Source of the DNA: Halobacteriales archaeon QS_1_68_17
GTDB lineage: Archaea > Halobacteriota > Halobacteria > Halobacteriales > Haloarculaceae
NCBI GenBank assembly: GCA_003021105.1
Contig: PXRG01000031.1
Coordinates: 1 to 64,000, forward strand
Direction of reading: 5' to 3'
DNA: 64,000 nt
Numbering within the stretch: position 1 is the stretch's first letter; every line of letters begins with the position of its first letter. Below, piece after piece: positions 1-8,487 of this stretch. Under the pieces are notes generated by a model. That model saw only the letters and a program-made list of their open reading frames with translations, did not search any database and was not told the DNA's origin. Both the position numbers and the translations under genes were made by a program.

Positions 1-73
1 CATCCACGTCTAAGTTCTCTCTGAGTAGGTCTGCGAGTGTCATGGACACCACTCACTACGACCTGCTCACTTC

Positions 74-2233
74 TCAAACTCCCTCAACTAGACAGTGCCG
101 AGATTTTGCTAATCTCAGCCATAGATCATAGTTTTCGAAGTAATCTATCGCCTTCGAAAGCTCTCGCTGGGCTTCTTCATATCTCTCCAAGAGATTTAGT
201 GTATCACCTCTAGCGAAATACAGCTCGCCAAATTCCCCACCGGCTTTAATTGCTTCATCGTATTTTTCCAAGCCCTCCTCTAAATTCCCGGACCCTACTA
301 GGGTCATCCCTAAGCCATGGAGGACACGGGGGTCGTCCGGCCAGCCTTCGTTTGCTCTTTCGTAATGATCAAGGACCCTATCGATATTATGCCGTGACGG
401 CAAGAAACGCGCCAAATTATAATTCACATACGGGTTATCGGGGTTACTCTCCACTGCTTCTTCTAAGTGCTCAAGCCCTTTCTCACGATAGCAAAATTCC
501 GAATATACTACCCCACACATGTTTTGGACGTACATCGACTCTGGTGCCAATTCTAATGCTCGTTCAAGATGTGGCTCGATCCGTGAGAAATCTGGATTCT
601 GACGGTGTCTTAATCCTTGAACGATGCGTACTTGGACTCGAGCTGCCGAATCTTTATTTAGATTGAAAGCATCCTCGTCCCACTCTAAGACGTGATCACG
701 GAATCGATTTACGACACTTGAGGGGACTTCCTCTACGGCGTCCAGCTGCGCCCCGTGGGTAATGAAAAAGAACCCCGCAACCTCCTCTTCTGGTATACCG
801 AGCTCAAGCCATTGAGTTTTGAGTAGACGCGCGATAGCGGGTTCGAAATTAAGAGGATCACCATCTAGAGCATTCTCGAAGACGTCTTGAGTCGTTGCAA
901 GAGTTGGTAGGATGAGGTGCTCTCGAAGTAATTTGATCGAGAGCAGAACCCGTCTTGCATCATCTGATTGTTGTCTCAAAGTTCGATATTGCTTAGCCCA
1001 AATACCCTCCGCATCAGCCGGTATTTCTTGGATCTTCGATTCACAAATCTCATCTTCCTCAATCATCTGTTCTACTGCCGAAACAGTATAGTGGGGAGAC
1101 GGGTCTGCACGGACAATCTTAGAGGCGAGTAGGTCTACGAACCGCTCGCCTACGTTGATTTCCTGATTTCGAAAACAAGACTTGACAATCGACTTAATCT
1201 GTTCAGGTTCGAGAGAATGCAGACGGACTTTTGTAAACTCGTCCCAAAGATGATCTGAACCACTAAACAACCTGGGGAGGGAACTAAGCCGCTCAGACCG
1301 TAACGAGAGAAGATTGATCAACTCTGAGTCATCCTCTAATTCTGTTTCGAAACGAGAAATGGCCAAATGGAGCGGGTGAGTCTCGGCGGTCATATGATGA
1401 CGGTGGATATCGTCACAAACGAACAAGGTGGTCCCAGAGAGGTCTTCACTGAGCAGATCCCCGACATCCTCTTCAACGAAGGAGTCTCGGAATTCGACGA
1501 CTTGATCAATACCCTTTTCTTCCACTTTTCCCGAGATGAGCTGTAGTAACGATCGTGTTTTTCCCGTACCTTTCTTTCCGATGATCAGAAGGTCATCTTC
1601 ATCGGCTGCCCTCCGTAGTTCGTCCCTCTTGGTGAAATCCGGAGGATTACGATCTCGGTTATTTATAGTCTGTAGACTAGATGTGGTGAATCGCTTGTCC
1701 TCGCAATAGTGGATCAGATAATGATCGTTCTTCCGGGCATGTTGAGTTGACCTGTCAACCTTTTCAGATAGGCGGTTTAACCTACGAAGTATCTCTATAT
1801 TAGCTTCGAGACCTAGTTTTGAAGTTAGGCCAGCTTCGTACACTTTCTTGACGAAAGTCACCGAAGCATCGTCGAGAGCCTGTTCCGCTGCTTGACGGAC
1901 TTCCTGCTCAATCTCCTCTTTCGGCTCCTCATCGGCGATGGAAGTAGATAGAATGATCTCTGTGATTTCCTCAACGACACTCACTCGATCCTCAAATAAA
2001 GTGGAAGGTGCTGCGTTGTCCCTTGTGTTGAGTTCGTCGAGGACGGGCGCTATATCTACATCGTGAGGGACCCGGGAATCGATTTCGGTCTGGAGGGAAA
2101 TTTCAAACTCTGAGTTGATGTCTTCGAGGACCTCCGGATGATCGGATAGGTGACGATGTATCGACCGAAATTTCTCTAACGAGATATCGGATATAGCACT
2201 GCTAATCACACCCAATACGATCGTCTCGTACAT
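74..2233 (-). CDS. STAND-like P-loop NTPase with C-terminal TPR repeats, candidate defence protein
   Basis: 719 aa. A Walker A motif GKKGTGKT lies at residues 219-226 and a Walker B strand TTLFVCDD at about 268-275, followed by a helical region. From about residue 545 to the end there are tetratricopeptide-like repeats (for example PHLERALELAPES, HLEEAVESNPDN, KYDEAIKAGG). This order, an N-terminal module, an NTPase and a helical repeat sensor, is that of STAND ATPases, some of which are anti-phage sensors. The N-terminal 200 residues are helical and acidic; I recognise no nuclease, protease or TIR motif. Codons are AT-richer than neighbours, which suggests transfer. It is divergent from the ExoVII genes. 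A defence role is inferred from architecture and its place in an integrated element; a regulatory ATPase is the alternative. Confidence 0.7.
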   Translation of the reverse strand: MYETIVLGVISSAISDISLEKFRSIHRHLSDHPEVLEDINSEFEISLQTEIDSRVPHDVDIAPVLDELNTRDNAAPSTLFEDRVSVVEEITEIILSTSIADEEPKEEIEQEVRQAAEQALDDASVTFVKKVYEAGLTSKLGLEANIEILRRLNRLSEKVDRSTQHARKNDHYLIHYCEDKRFTTSSLQTINNRDRNPPDFTKRDELRRAADEDDLLIIGKKGTGKTRSLLQLISGKVEEKGIDQVVEFRDSFVEEDVGDLLSEDLSGTTLFVCDDIHRHHMTAETHPLHLAISRFETELEDDSELINLLSLRSERLSSLPRLFSGSDHLWDEFTKVRLHSLEPEQIKSIVKSCFRNQEINVGERFVDLLASKIVRADPSPHYTVSAVEQMIEEDEICESKIQEIPADAEGIWAKQYRTLRQQSDDARRVLLSIKLLREHLILPTLATTQDVFENALDGDPLNFEPAIARLLKTQWLELGIPEEEVAGFFFITHGAQLDAVEEVPSSVVNRFRDHVLEWDEDAFNLNKDSAARVQVRIVQGLRHRQNPDFSRIEPHLERALELAPESMYVQNMCGVVYSEFCYREKGLEHLEEAVESNPDNPYVNYNLARFLPSRHNIDRVLDHYERANEGWPDDPRVLHGLGMTLVGSGNLEEGLEKYDEAIKAGGEFGELYFARGDTLNLLERYEEAQRELSKAIDYFENYDLWLRLAKSRHCLVEGV

Positions 2234-2422
2234 CTTCGTTCAAGGATAGACGCCGTCATAAATCAGCACTTCGATCAACAGGTTCACTGTCGGATGACGA
2301 GTTCTGCGAAACTAGGACACTCCAAATGTAGTCCACCGCCTGTGGGGAATCCCACATCAACCTCCTCTCACTCCAATATTCAAGTAGCAACACCTTCGAT
2401 AGTTCACCCGAAACGATCTGCA

Positions 2423-3427
2423 ATGGGCGAGATGGCCGAGAGGGGTGACGAGACTTCATCTGACGGCCTGCTTACGGTCGAACAGCTAAATGGCCGGATT
2501 GCCCAGGTCGTCGACTCTGCGGCCGACCTCCACGGCGTCCGCTGCATCGGAGAGGTCACGAACGTGAGCGACAGCGACGTGGCCATCTATTTCACGCTCA
2601 CCGACGGCGAGCACGAACTCCCCTGTGTAGTCTGGGAGAGCCGTTACCAGAACATGGACGTCGACATCGAGGACGGTCAAGAGGTAATCCTCGAGGGGAG
2701 CGTGGACTACTGGACCGAGGGCGGGAAGATAAGCCTGAAACCATGGCAGGTCAGCGAGGTCGGTGAGGGCGAACAGGCCGCTGCCCTCGACAGACTCGAA
2801 CAGGAACTCGGGGAGCGAGGCTGGTTCGACGACGAGCGGAAGCAGTGGCCGCCCGAGTTCCCCGAGCGAGTCGGTGTGGTCACGTCGCTCGACGGTGATG
2901 CTCGATACGACATCCAGAGCGCCATACACGGTCAGGACCCTACAATCGATCTCCTCATCAAGGATGCGACGGTCCAGGGACCCGACGCCCCGCGGTCGAT
3001 CGCGAACGGGATCCATCACCTGGATCGGCCCGAGGACGTCGATCTGATCATCGCCGGACGTGGAGGCGGGAGCGACACGGACCTGATGGCCTTCAACTCG
3101 GAAGAAGTGGCAGAAGCGATTTTCACGGCAGGGACACCGGTGGTCACAGCAATCGGCCACACGGACGACCGCTTCATCGCGGACAGGGTGGCCGATATGG
3201 CGGCGATCACGCCGTCCCGGGCTGGAGAGTACTTCGCTGCCTCCCGGGAGGACTTCCTCGACGGAACTGTCGAGCCACTCGACCGGGAGCTGGAGGACGC
3301 CTACGACACGTACCAGCGTCAGCAGGAGCTCTCCCAGGAGTCGCGGCGAGCCGCGAAGTACAAGGCGGGGATGATCCTTCTCGGCCTGTTACTACTGATC
3401 GTTCTCGTGCTCTGGCTGGTGGTGTGA
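2423..3427 (+). CDS. xseA: Exonuclease VII large subunit-like protein with a C-terminal membrane anchor
   Basis: 334 aa from ATG 2423 (ATG 2432 is also possible; the frame is open upstream to 2294 without family similarity). An N-terminal OB fold (LLTVEQLNGRI to the KPWQV region) binds single-stranded DNA in the family. The ExoVII catalytic core is clear: GRGGGSDTDLMAFN, then PVVTAIGHTDDRFIADRVAD and ITPSRAGEYF. Bacterial XseA is about 450 aa with a long coiled coil; here that part is short and the protein ends in a Leu/Val-rich transmembrane helix (last ~20 residues). The xseB-like gene starts within or 2 bp after its stop, so the two are one operon. The anchor suggests that the nuclease sits at the membrane, which is unusual. 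Codon use is typical for the host, unlike the two flanking AT-rich genes. Confidence 0.85.
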   Translation: MGEMAERGDETSSDGLLTVEQLNGRIAQVVDSAADLHGVRCIGEVTNVSDSDVAIYFTLTDGEHELPCVVWESRYQNMDVDIEDGQEVILEGSVDYWTEGGKISLKPWQVSEVGEGEQAAALDRLEQELGERGWFDDERKQWPPEFPERVGVVTSLDGDARYDIQSAIHGQDPTIDLLIKDATVQGPDAPRSIANGIHHLDRPEDVDLIIAGRGGGSDTDLMAFNSEEVAEAIFTAGTPVVTAIGHTDDRFIADRVADMAAITPSRAGEYFAASREDFLDGTVEPLDRELEDAYDTYQRQQELSQESRRAAKYKAGMILLGLLLLIVLVLWLVV

Positions 3428-3429
3428 TC

Positions 3430-3615
3430 ATGGCCAAGGACCGGGACATCGACGAGCGGATCGAACGCGTCGAGGAGATCATCCAGCAACTCGAGTCCGG
3501 TGAGGTGGACTCCGGTACTGCAGAACAGCTTTTCGAGGAGGGCCAGAGAAAGCTCGACGAGGTGCGCGAGATCCTCGACCATGGAGACGCCGAGATCGTC
3601 GAATTGCCGGAGTGA
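3430..3615 (+). CDS. xseB: Exonuclease VII small subunit-like protein
   Basis: 61 aa from ATG 3430; an in-frame GTG at 3424 overlapping the xseA stop would add two residues. The protein is a short acidic helical hairpin (DERIERVEEIIQQLESG then ELFEEG-like QLFEEGQRKLDEVREIL), the size and pattern of XseB, which in bacteria binds the XseA coiled coil in several copies. Immediate coupling to xseA supports a complex. The C-terminal tail is acidic. No other function fits as well. Confidence 0.8.
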   Translation: MAKDRDIDERIERVEEIIQQLESGEVDSGTAEQLFEEGQRKLDEVREILDHGDAEIVELPE

Positions 3616-3704
3616 GCGCCGGGCGACTCGCCCGTGCTAGTCTTTCTGGAAGCTTAGGAAAACCCCCGCGTCCAATTAAAGTACTTGCCAACGAGTAACC
3701 ACAT

Positions 3705-4718
3705 ATGCTCCACGACGCCCGCTACCTCCAGGCGGAGTTCGTCCCTAGGGAGGTGGTCCACCGCGACGCTGAGGTGAACCACCTCTCGAGCGTGCTCGAA
3801 CCCATCACCTGGGGCGAATCTCCCGAACCTGCCCTCCTGACTGGTCCCACCGGATCCGGGAAGACCTGCATTGCGAAGTTCACCGTCGACGAACTCCATC
3901 AGGAGAGCCTCGACCTCGATTCGCAGTACGTCAACTGCTGGGAGGACCACTCTCGCTTCCAGGTCCTCTACCGGATCCTCGACGGTGTCCAGAGCACCGT
4001 CGACATCCACCGTCAGTCCACACCACGAGACGTCCTCCTCGAACGGCTGCGGGAGCACGATGGACCGCCCTGCGTCGTCACGCTCGACGAGGTGGACCAG
4101 CTCGAGGACAAGGATCTCCTCTACGACCTCCACCGGCTGCCGAAGTTCTCTCTGATCCTCATCGCGAACAGTCAGGAGGAACCGATGGCCACGCTCGACG
4201 CTCGCCTCTCCAGCCGCCTCCGGGGATGCGAGCACATCCGGTTCCACCGGTACACGACCGACGAACTCGTCGACATCCTTCGCGAGCGGGCCGACCGGGC
4301 GCTCGTGCCCAATGCCATCCAACGGTCGGAGCTGGAACTCATCGCGAACGCGTCGGGTGGCGACGCCAGAGTCGCCATCACGACGCTCCGGACCGCTGCC
4401 CGGAAGGCCGAACAGAACAACGCGAGTCAGATCACCGAGGACCTCATCGAGTGTGCCCTCCCCGAGGCCAGAGAAGAGATCCGCCAGAAGAGCATCGATG
4501 CACTAACCGACCACCAGCGTGCGGTCTACGACGTGATCGAGGAGTTCGAGGAGATCGCTCCTGGGGACCTCTATCAGGAATATCGGAACCGGGTAGAGAA
4601 TCCGAAGTCCGATCGAACGGTCCGGAACTACCTCAAGAAGATGATTCGGTACAATCTGGTCACTGCAGAGGGATCGACCCAAGATCGCGTCTATCGATGT
4701 GTTCATTCTCGAACCTGA
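3705..4718 (+). CDS. Orc1/Cdc6-family replication initiator (AAA+ and winged helix)
   Basis: 337 aa. Walker A GPTGSGKT near residues 48-55 and Walker B VVTLDEVDQLED near residue 125 mark an AAA+ ATPase. RLSSRLRGCEHIRF contains the sensor and arginine region, and the C-terminal ~80 residues (LTDHQRAVYDVIEEF to RTVRNYLKKM) form a winged-helix DNA-binding domain. Haloarchaea carry many orc1/cdc6 paralogues; those on elements usually serve their own origin. The 89-bp upstream gap has an ATTAAAGT promoter-like stretch and a GGAAAACCCCCGCG run near 3658 that weakly recalls the G-rich part of an origin recognition box, but I see no set of repeats. It probably gives the element replication or maintenance ability after excision. 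Confidence 0.88.
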   Translation: MLHDARYLQAEFVPREVVHRDAEVNHLSSVLEPITWGESPEPALLTGPTGSGKTCIAKFTVDELHQESLDLDSQYVNCWEDHSRFQVLYRILDGVQSTVDIHRQSTPRDVLLERLREHDGPPCVVTLDEVDQLEDKDLLYDLHRLPKFSLILIANSQEEPMATLDARLSSRLRGCEHIRFHRYTTDELVDILRERADRALVPNAIQRSELELIANASGGDARVAITTLRTAARKAEQNNASQITEDLIECALPEAREEIRQKSIDALTDHQRAVYDVIEEFEEIAPGDLYQEYRNRVENPKSDRTVRNYLKKMIRYNLVTAEGSTQDRVYRCVHSRT

Positions 4719-4821
4719 CTGAGTCCCGAATGCTAGTTCTCGATCACTGTATCGGAGCAGGGTTCGGCTTACGGACTATACCCTCCTCTTTTGTACACTC
4801 CGGTAAGACCGAATGGTGTAA

Positions 4822-7800
4822 ATGAGCGATTCCGTCCTTCTCTCACCAATTCAGTGGGTTGAAAATCCGATGGTGGGGGCTGGAGCTCTAACGTTGGCAG
4901 GGACATTGCTTGTAGTATTTGTAGTCTGGCGAGTGAAAAGTCGATACTTCCTGTTTCCCCAGCGGTCACTACGCACCAAGACAATAGTTCGGTCGCTTCG
5001 CACTGATGCGGTATCGTATTTGTCTGTCCTGGGGTTTGAGTCACGTGAGTTTCTAACCCGCCTCCTTACAAGTTGGAGCTGGCTCTGGCCCACGCTGGTT
5101 TCAGTGCTCATCGTAGCAATTCCTGTACTTCTTAGCATACCAGCTGGGGAAGTTTCACCCTCAGATGTCGAACTCGCCTGGCAAGGCCAAGTCGGACTTG
5201 TCGGCGTGAGTGTGATCGTAGTGGTCTTTCTCCTTGAGATAATTGCAGATAGGCCTTACCGGGTAGCATTACTCAGGAGATTCTTGGCCGATGCCTGGAT
5301 TCTTCCGGTCGTTTCGTTCGTACTAGCTGCCATCTTGGTAAATGGAATTGTGCTGTTTTCCCCCGTACCGGTGCCGTCGTCGACATTACTCGGTAGCCTC
5401 GCGCTCGCGGGACTGACGCTTATTGCAATCGGAGGGTTGTACTTTCGGGTTGTTGGATTCGTATTCAAGCGCCCGGGACAAGATTATATCAAGCAATCCT
5501 TGCTACAAAGCGCCGAAAGAGATGCTGAGGTCCAACTATTACGGCATTCTGCTGAATCAATTCTCGAGGATGAAGTTGATGTCCAGACGGGATATCCAGC
5601 CCTGAGTTTGCAGCTAACAGGAGGGTATCGTCTGACCGGTGAGGAAGCAGGTATCTCTGGATACGTAGCCGACGTGAATACTTCTACAGTCGCTCAGATC
5701 CGGAGTTTAATTGAGCAATCGGCCGTTGAGCAAGATGGAGATCAATGTGAGTCGGAAAGTCTGACGATCTACTTCCCCCGTACGATTGGTGATTATATTC
5801 GCGATGAAACGCTCCTTTTGCAGTTGAATCGATCTCCCCCCGACGACGTCGAGCCTCAACTTGAGGATCTTTTGCGTCAGTCAATCAAAACCCAGGAATC
5901 GGGGCCCTGGGTTATTGAGCGTGAGCCGTTCCATGACGATCGTGAGACGGTAAAACAGCGAGGGATAGACTCGGTAACCAACCGGGACTATAGTACGCTT
6001 GAGGAGACGTTGGAAACTCAGCAGGACATCGTGAGGAGATATCTTGATTCTGTATCGAATCTATCCGGGCCGGATCTTTCTCTGGACTCTTGGGCCATGT
6101 CTTCCATTATCGACGATCAGATGGATCTGTATCGAACAGCCCTTGATAATGAAGACGAGACGGCGGTGCAGGAGATATTGTCTACTATCCAGCAAGAAAC
6201 TTTCCGGTCCCGTGATCAAGGAAATCTCCCCGTATTCGATTCTGCATTTAGCAAGCTTCGCCAGTCGTATCAACTTGCATCTCCGGAAAGCGAGATTGGA
6301 GATTACACCGTCCTGGTGATCCGGGAAGTGGTTATCGGAGTGCCTGATATCGCCAGCGCCGATTCGGAGCAAGAACTTGCCCAATTTGTCTCCCTTCATT
6401 CTACTGTTTACTCAAACTTGGAATGGTTGTTTATCACCGCAATGCGTGAACAGGACGACCTCTCATTCACTCGTTTCTGGAACCTGACTGGAGATCTCTA
6501 TACTTCCAAGAGACCAGCTGAGATTGGGTCGGATATCACGCGGTTTGAGATTGAGTTAGACCGTACAGAGGACCCGGAGGAATCGGAGCGACTTGAGTCT
6601 CAAATTAAGTTTAAAGAGCAAATTCATGAACTGGTGGAAGACGCTCAAAATGAAAAGGACCAGTTGTTATTCGGGGCCGGGGCTTGGCTCCTCCATTCTG
6701 TAAAAGAGGACCGAATAGAAGCGGAATTTGCGAGGAGTGTTTTCAAAGACGTGGTCAAACCACATTTCGACTCGCTTGGCTCCTTATCAGATGCATTCTC
6801 CTCCATCAGGGAAACAGGGAAAATGAACTTTGAAAAATGGTCATGGCAGGAGTCACCAGACGACTTTGGCGGAGCGAGAATGCAATCAATGGCAATCAAC
6901 ACGTGGTTGATCGATTTTTACTGTCAGATGTCAATCTTGGTTCTGAATGACTCATGGTTGGCAGAAGATCATGAAGACCTGCCTGCTACAAATCCAATCT
7001 CCTCAGAGGCAGTGCAAAGCATACCGGTTCAAAGTGTTGAGTCAACGATCACTGAAATCACTACCTCAGCTCCCTGGGACGGATTCTATGACGGGATTTC
7101 GCAAATAGAACGACGGAAGAACACGATCATTGCGCTTCATAGGGTCGCCAAAGAGACTCATGAGGACGAACAGGCACAGAAGATTATCGACGCGGATCTT
7201 GATGACGAGGCTGTCTCCTGTTATCTCGAGAGATTCCGCGAGGGCTTCGATCAGGGTTCAACGACTCTCGACGTGCTTCGGAAGTATGGATGGATTGAAC
7301 GAGTTCGTGAAGAGTCCTCGGAAGATTCGAACACACTCTATTACACCTCCAACTATCCGAAGGAGAATTTCACGACCGAGTACTCAGAACACCGCGGTCA
7401 CGACTTCGAAAACGCTGGTGAGAGTTTCGCAGACGGGGTGTGTGAAGAAGTCCTCGAAATACTTGAAGAGTTGTTTGAAGAGCGCTCGCTGAGTGGGCTT
7501 AGGGAGCTCTCTGAAGTGGTCCGACGGATCACTGAGAATCAGTCAGATCGATCTATCCAAGCTATAATTCTCAGACGCACACGGCTCAAGAGTGAACTCG
7601 CCGATGACGACGAATGTTCGGCAGTAGATGATTCTACTGAGGATGGACCAGTTGGGTATTACAATGAGATACCGGTTTACCGCGAATCATGTGGGGAGTT
7701 CGATGCACTCCTGATTACTGAGACGGAGTCCCCCGTCGTGATTGAGTATCCATATTCAGACTGTTCCATTGAAGCAGAAGTTATTGGGCTTACCGAGGAC

Positions 7801-7959
7801 AATCTGGAGGACCATCTCTCAGATCCTGCCGGTCTATCCGAAGAAAAACGGCGTGAATGGTTCCAACGGGTCATCCTGAGAGGCAAATATCGGTTCGATG
7901 TCAACGATCTCGAAGGTCCCCTAGGGTACCGGCTAACTCAATCAGATAACACCGGATAG
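4822..7959 (+). CDS. Large membrane protein of unknown family (5 TM helices, ~830-residue cytosolic part)
   Basis: 1,045 aa, not recognised. Five hydrophobic segments lie at about residues 13-35, 85-106, 124-145, 158-180 and 190-216, followed by a long acidic, mainly helical region without an ATPase, protease or nuclease motif that I can identify. A more beta-like C-terminal section starts near residue 930 (PVYRESCGEFDALLITE). The gene starts 103 bp after orc1/cdc6 on the same strand and has markedly AT-rich codons (ATA, TTA and AGA are common), unlike the host core. That composition and its place beside a recombinase point to recent transfer. A membrane-bound defence or conjugation-related role is possible but unproven. 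Confidence 0.75.
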   Translation: MSDSVLLSPIQWVENPMVGAGALTLAGTLLVVFVVWRVKSRYFLFPQRSLRTKTIVRSLRTDAVSYLSVLGFESREFLTRLLTSWSWLWPTLVSVLIVAIPVLLSIPAGEVSPSDVELAWQGQVGLVGVSVIVVVFLLEIIADRPYRVALLRRFLADAWILPVVSFVLAAILVNGIVLFSPVPVPSSTLLGSLALAGLTLIAIGGLYFRVVGFVFKRPGQDYIKQSLLQSAERDAEVQLLRHSAESILEDEVDVQTGYPALSLQLTGGYRLTGEEAGISGYVADVNTSTVAQIRSLIEQSAVEQDGDQCESESLTIYFPRTIGDYIRDETLLLQLNRSPPDDVEPQLEDLLRQSIKTQESGPWVIEREPFHDDRETVKQRGIDSVTNRDYSTLEETLETQQDIVRRYLDSVSNLSGPDLSLDSWAMSSIIDDQMDLYRTALDNEDETAVQEILSTIQQETFRSRDQGNLPVFDSAFSKLRQSYQLASPESEIGDYTVLVIREVVIGVPDIASADSEQELAQFVSLHSTVYSNLEWLFITAMREQDDLSFTRFWNLTGDLYTSKRPAEIGSDITRFEIELDRTEDPEESERLESQIKFKEQIHELVEDAQNEKDQLLFGAGAWLLHSVKEDRIEAEFARSVFKDVVKPHFDSLGSLSDAFSSIRETGKMNFEKWSWQESPDDFGGARMQSMAINTWLIDFYCQMSILVLNDSWLAEDHEDLPATNPISSEAVQSIPVQSVESTITEITTSAPWDGFYDGISQIERRKNTIIALHRVAKETHEDEQAQKIIDADLDDEAVSCYLERFREGFDQGSTTLDVLRKYGWIERVREESSEDSNTLYYTSNYPKENFTTEYSEHRGHDFENAGESFADGVCEEVLEILEELFEERSLSGLRELSEVVRRITENQSDRSIQAIILRRTRLKSELADDDECSAVDDSTEDGPVGYYNEIPVYRESCGEFDALLITETESPVVIEYPYSDCSIEAEVIGLTEDNLEDHLSDPAGLSEEKRREWFQRVILRGKYRFDVNDLEGPLGYRLTQSDNTG

Positions 7960-8094
7960 AACTGATTTCGGAAATTCTCTCCTCCTCCTGAGTTGTCGAC
8001 CATAGACTACTGAGGGTCAGGTATTCACAGTTCATGAAACACTGGAAATACCGCGCCCTTGCTTAATTTTCTCGCGCCCCCAGTCGGAATTGCA

Positions 8095-8295
8095 ATGTCC
8101 GACAACCAACCCGACGTCGCCGACGAACCGGCGTTGCTCGTTTGTCCGAACGGTCACACCACTTGGACCGCGACGAACGGCCACTACTGGTGCCACGAGT
8201 GCAGCCAGATGCACGGTGTCGACCCGGAGTTCGACGAGCTCCACGACCCGGAGACCGGCGACGCGGTCCCCGCAAGCAGGGTGAGTGCCTCGTGA
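8095..8295 (+). CDS. Small zinc-finger protein of the element
   Basis: 66 aa from ATG 8095. The frame is open upstream to 8059, but the extra residues are not protein-like. CPNGH followed by HYWCHEC gives a Cys/His set (CxxxH...CxxC) consistent with one zinc site. The C-terminal tail is acidic. Its stop overlaps the start of the next small gene. Similar short zinc proteins are common near integrases of haloarchaeal viruses and plasmids, where roles in regulation are assumed rather than shown. Confidence 0.7.
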   Translation: MSDNQPDVADEPALLVCPNGHTTWTATNGHYWCHECSQMHGVDPEFDELHDPETGDAVPASRVSAS

Positions 8296-8485
8296 GCCGC
8301 GACGTCCCCGATCGACGCGGCGGTACGCGAGGGAGAACAGGGAGAAGCTGGAGTACATCGTCCGGCACGGCAGCAGCGTGGAGATCCGCGCCTACGCGGG
8401 TGCGTTACTCATCCACGGGCTGTCCGATCCGGAGATCGATCGCGTCATCGACGAACTGGAGACCGGTCGGGAGGTGCTGAACTGA
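8285..8485 (+). CDS. Small helical protein next to the integrase
   Basis: 66 aa from GTG 8285, overlapping the previous stop by 11 bp and ending 2 bp before the convergent integrase stop. The N-terminus is Arg-rich (PREPRRPRSTRRYARENREK). The rest is helical, with LSDPEIDRVIDELETG resembling a short DNA-binding or dimerisation helix. I recognise no family. The start is uncertain because the first 12 codons overlap the preceding gene. Its placement suggests an accessory of integration or excision, but that is inference. Confidence 0.55.
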   Translation: MPREPRRPRSTRRYARENREKLEYIVRHGSSVEIRAYAGALLIHGLSDPEIDRVIDELETGREVLN

Positions 8486-8487
8486 TG

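Noticed and set aside
2256-2459. 67-codon minus-strand gene between the NTPase and xseA
   Set aside because: It overlaps the xseA start region, lacks protein-like composition and has no start context.
3640-3704. Replication origin next to orc1/cdc6
   Set aside because: One G/C-rich run weakly recalls an origin recognition box, but there are no multiple repeats or an unwinding element in the 89-bp gap.
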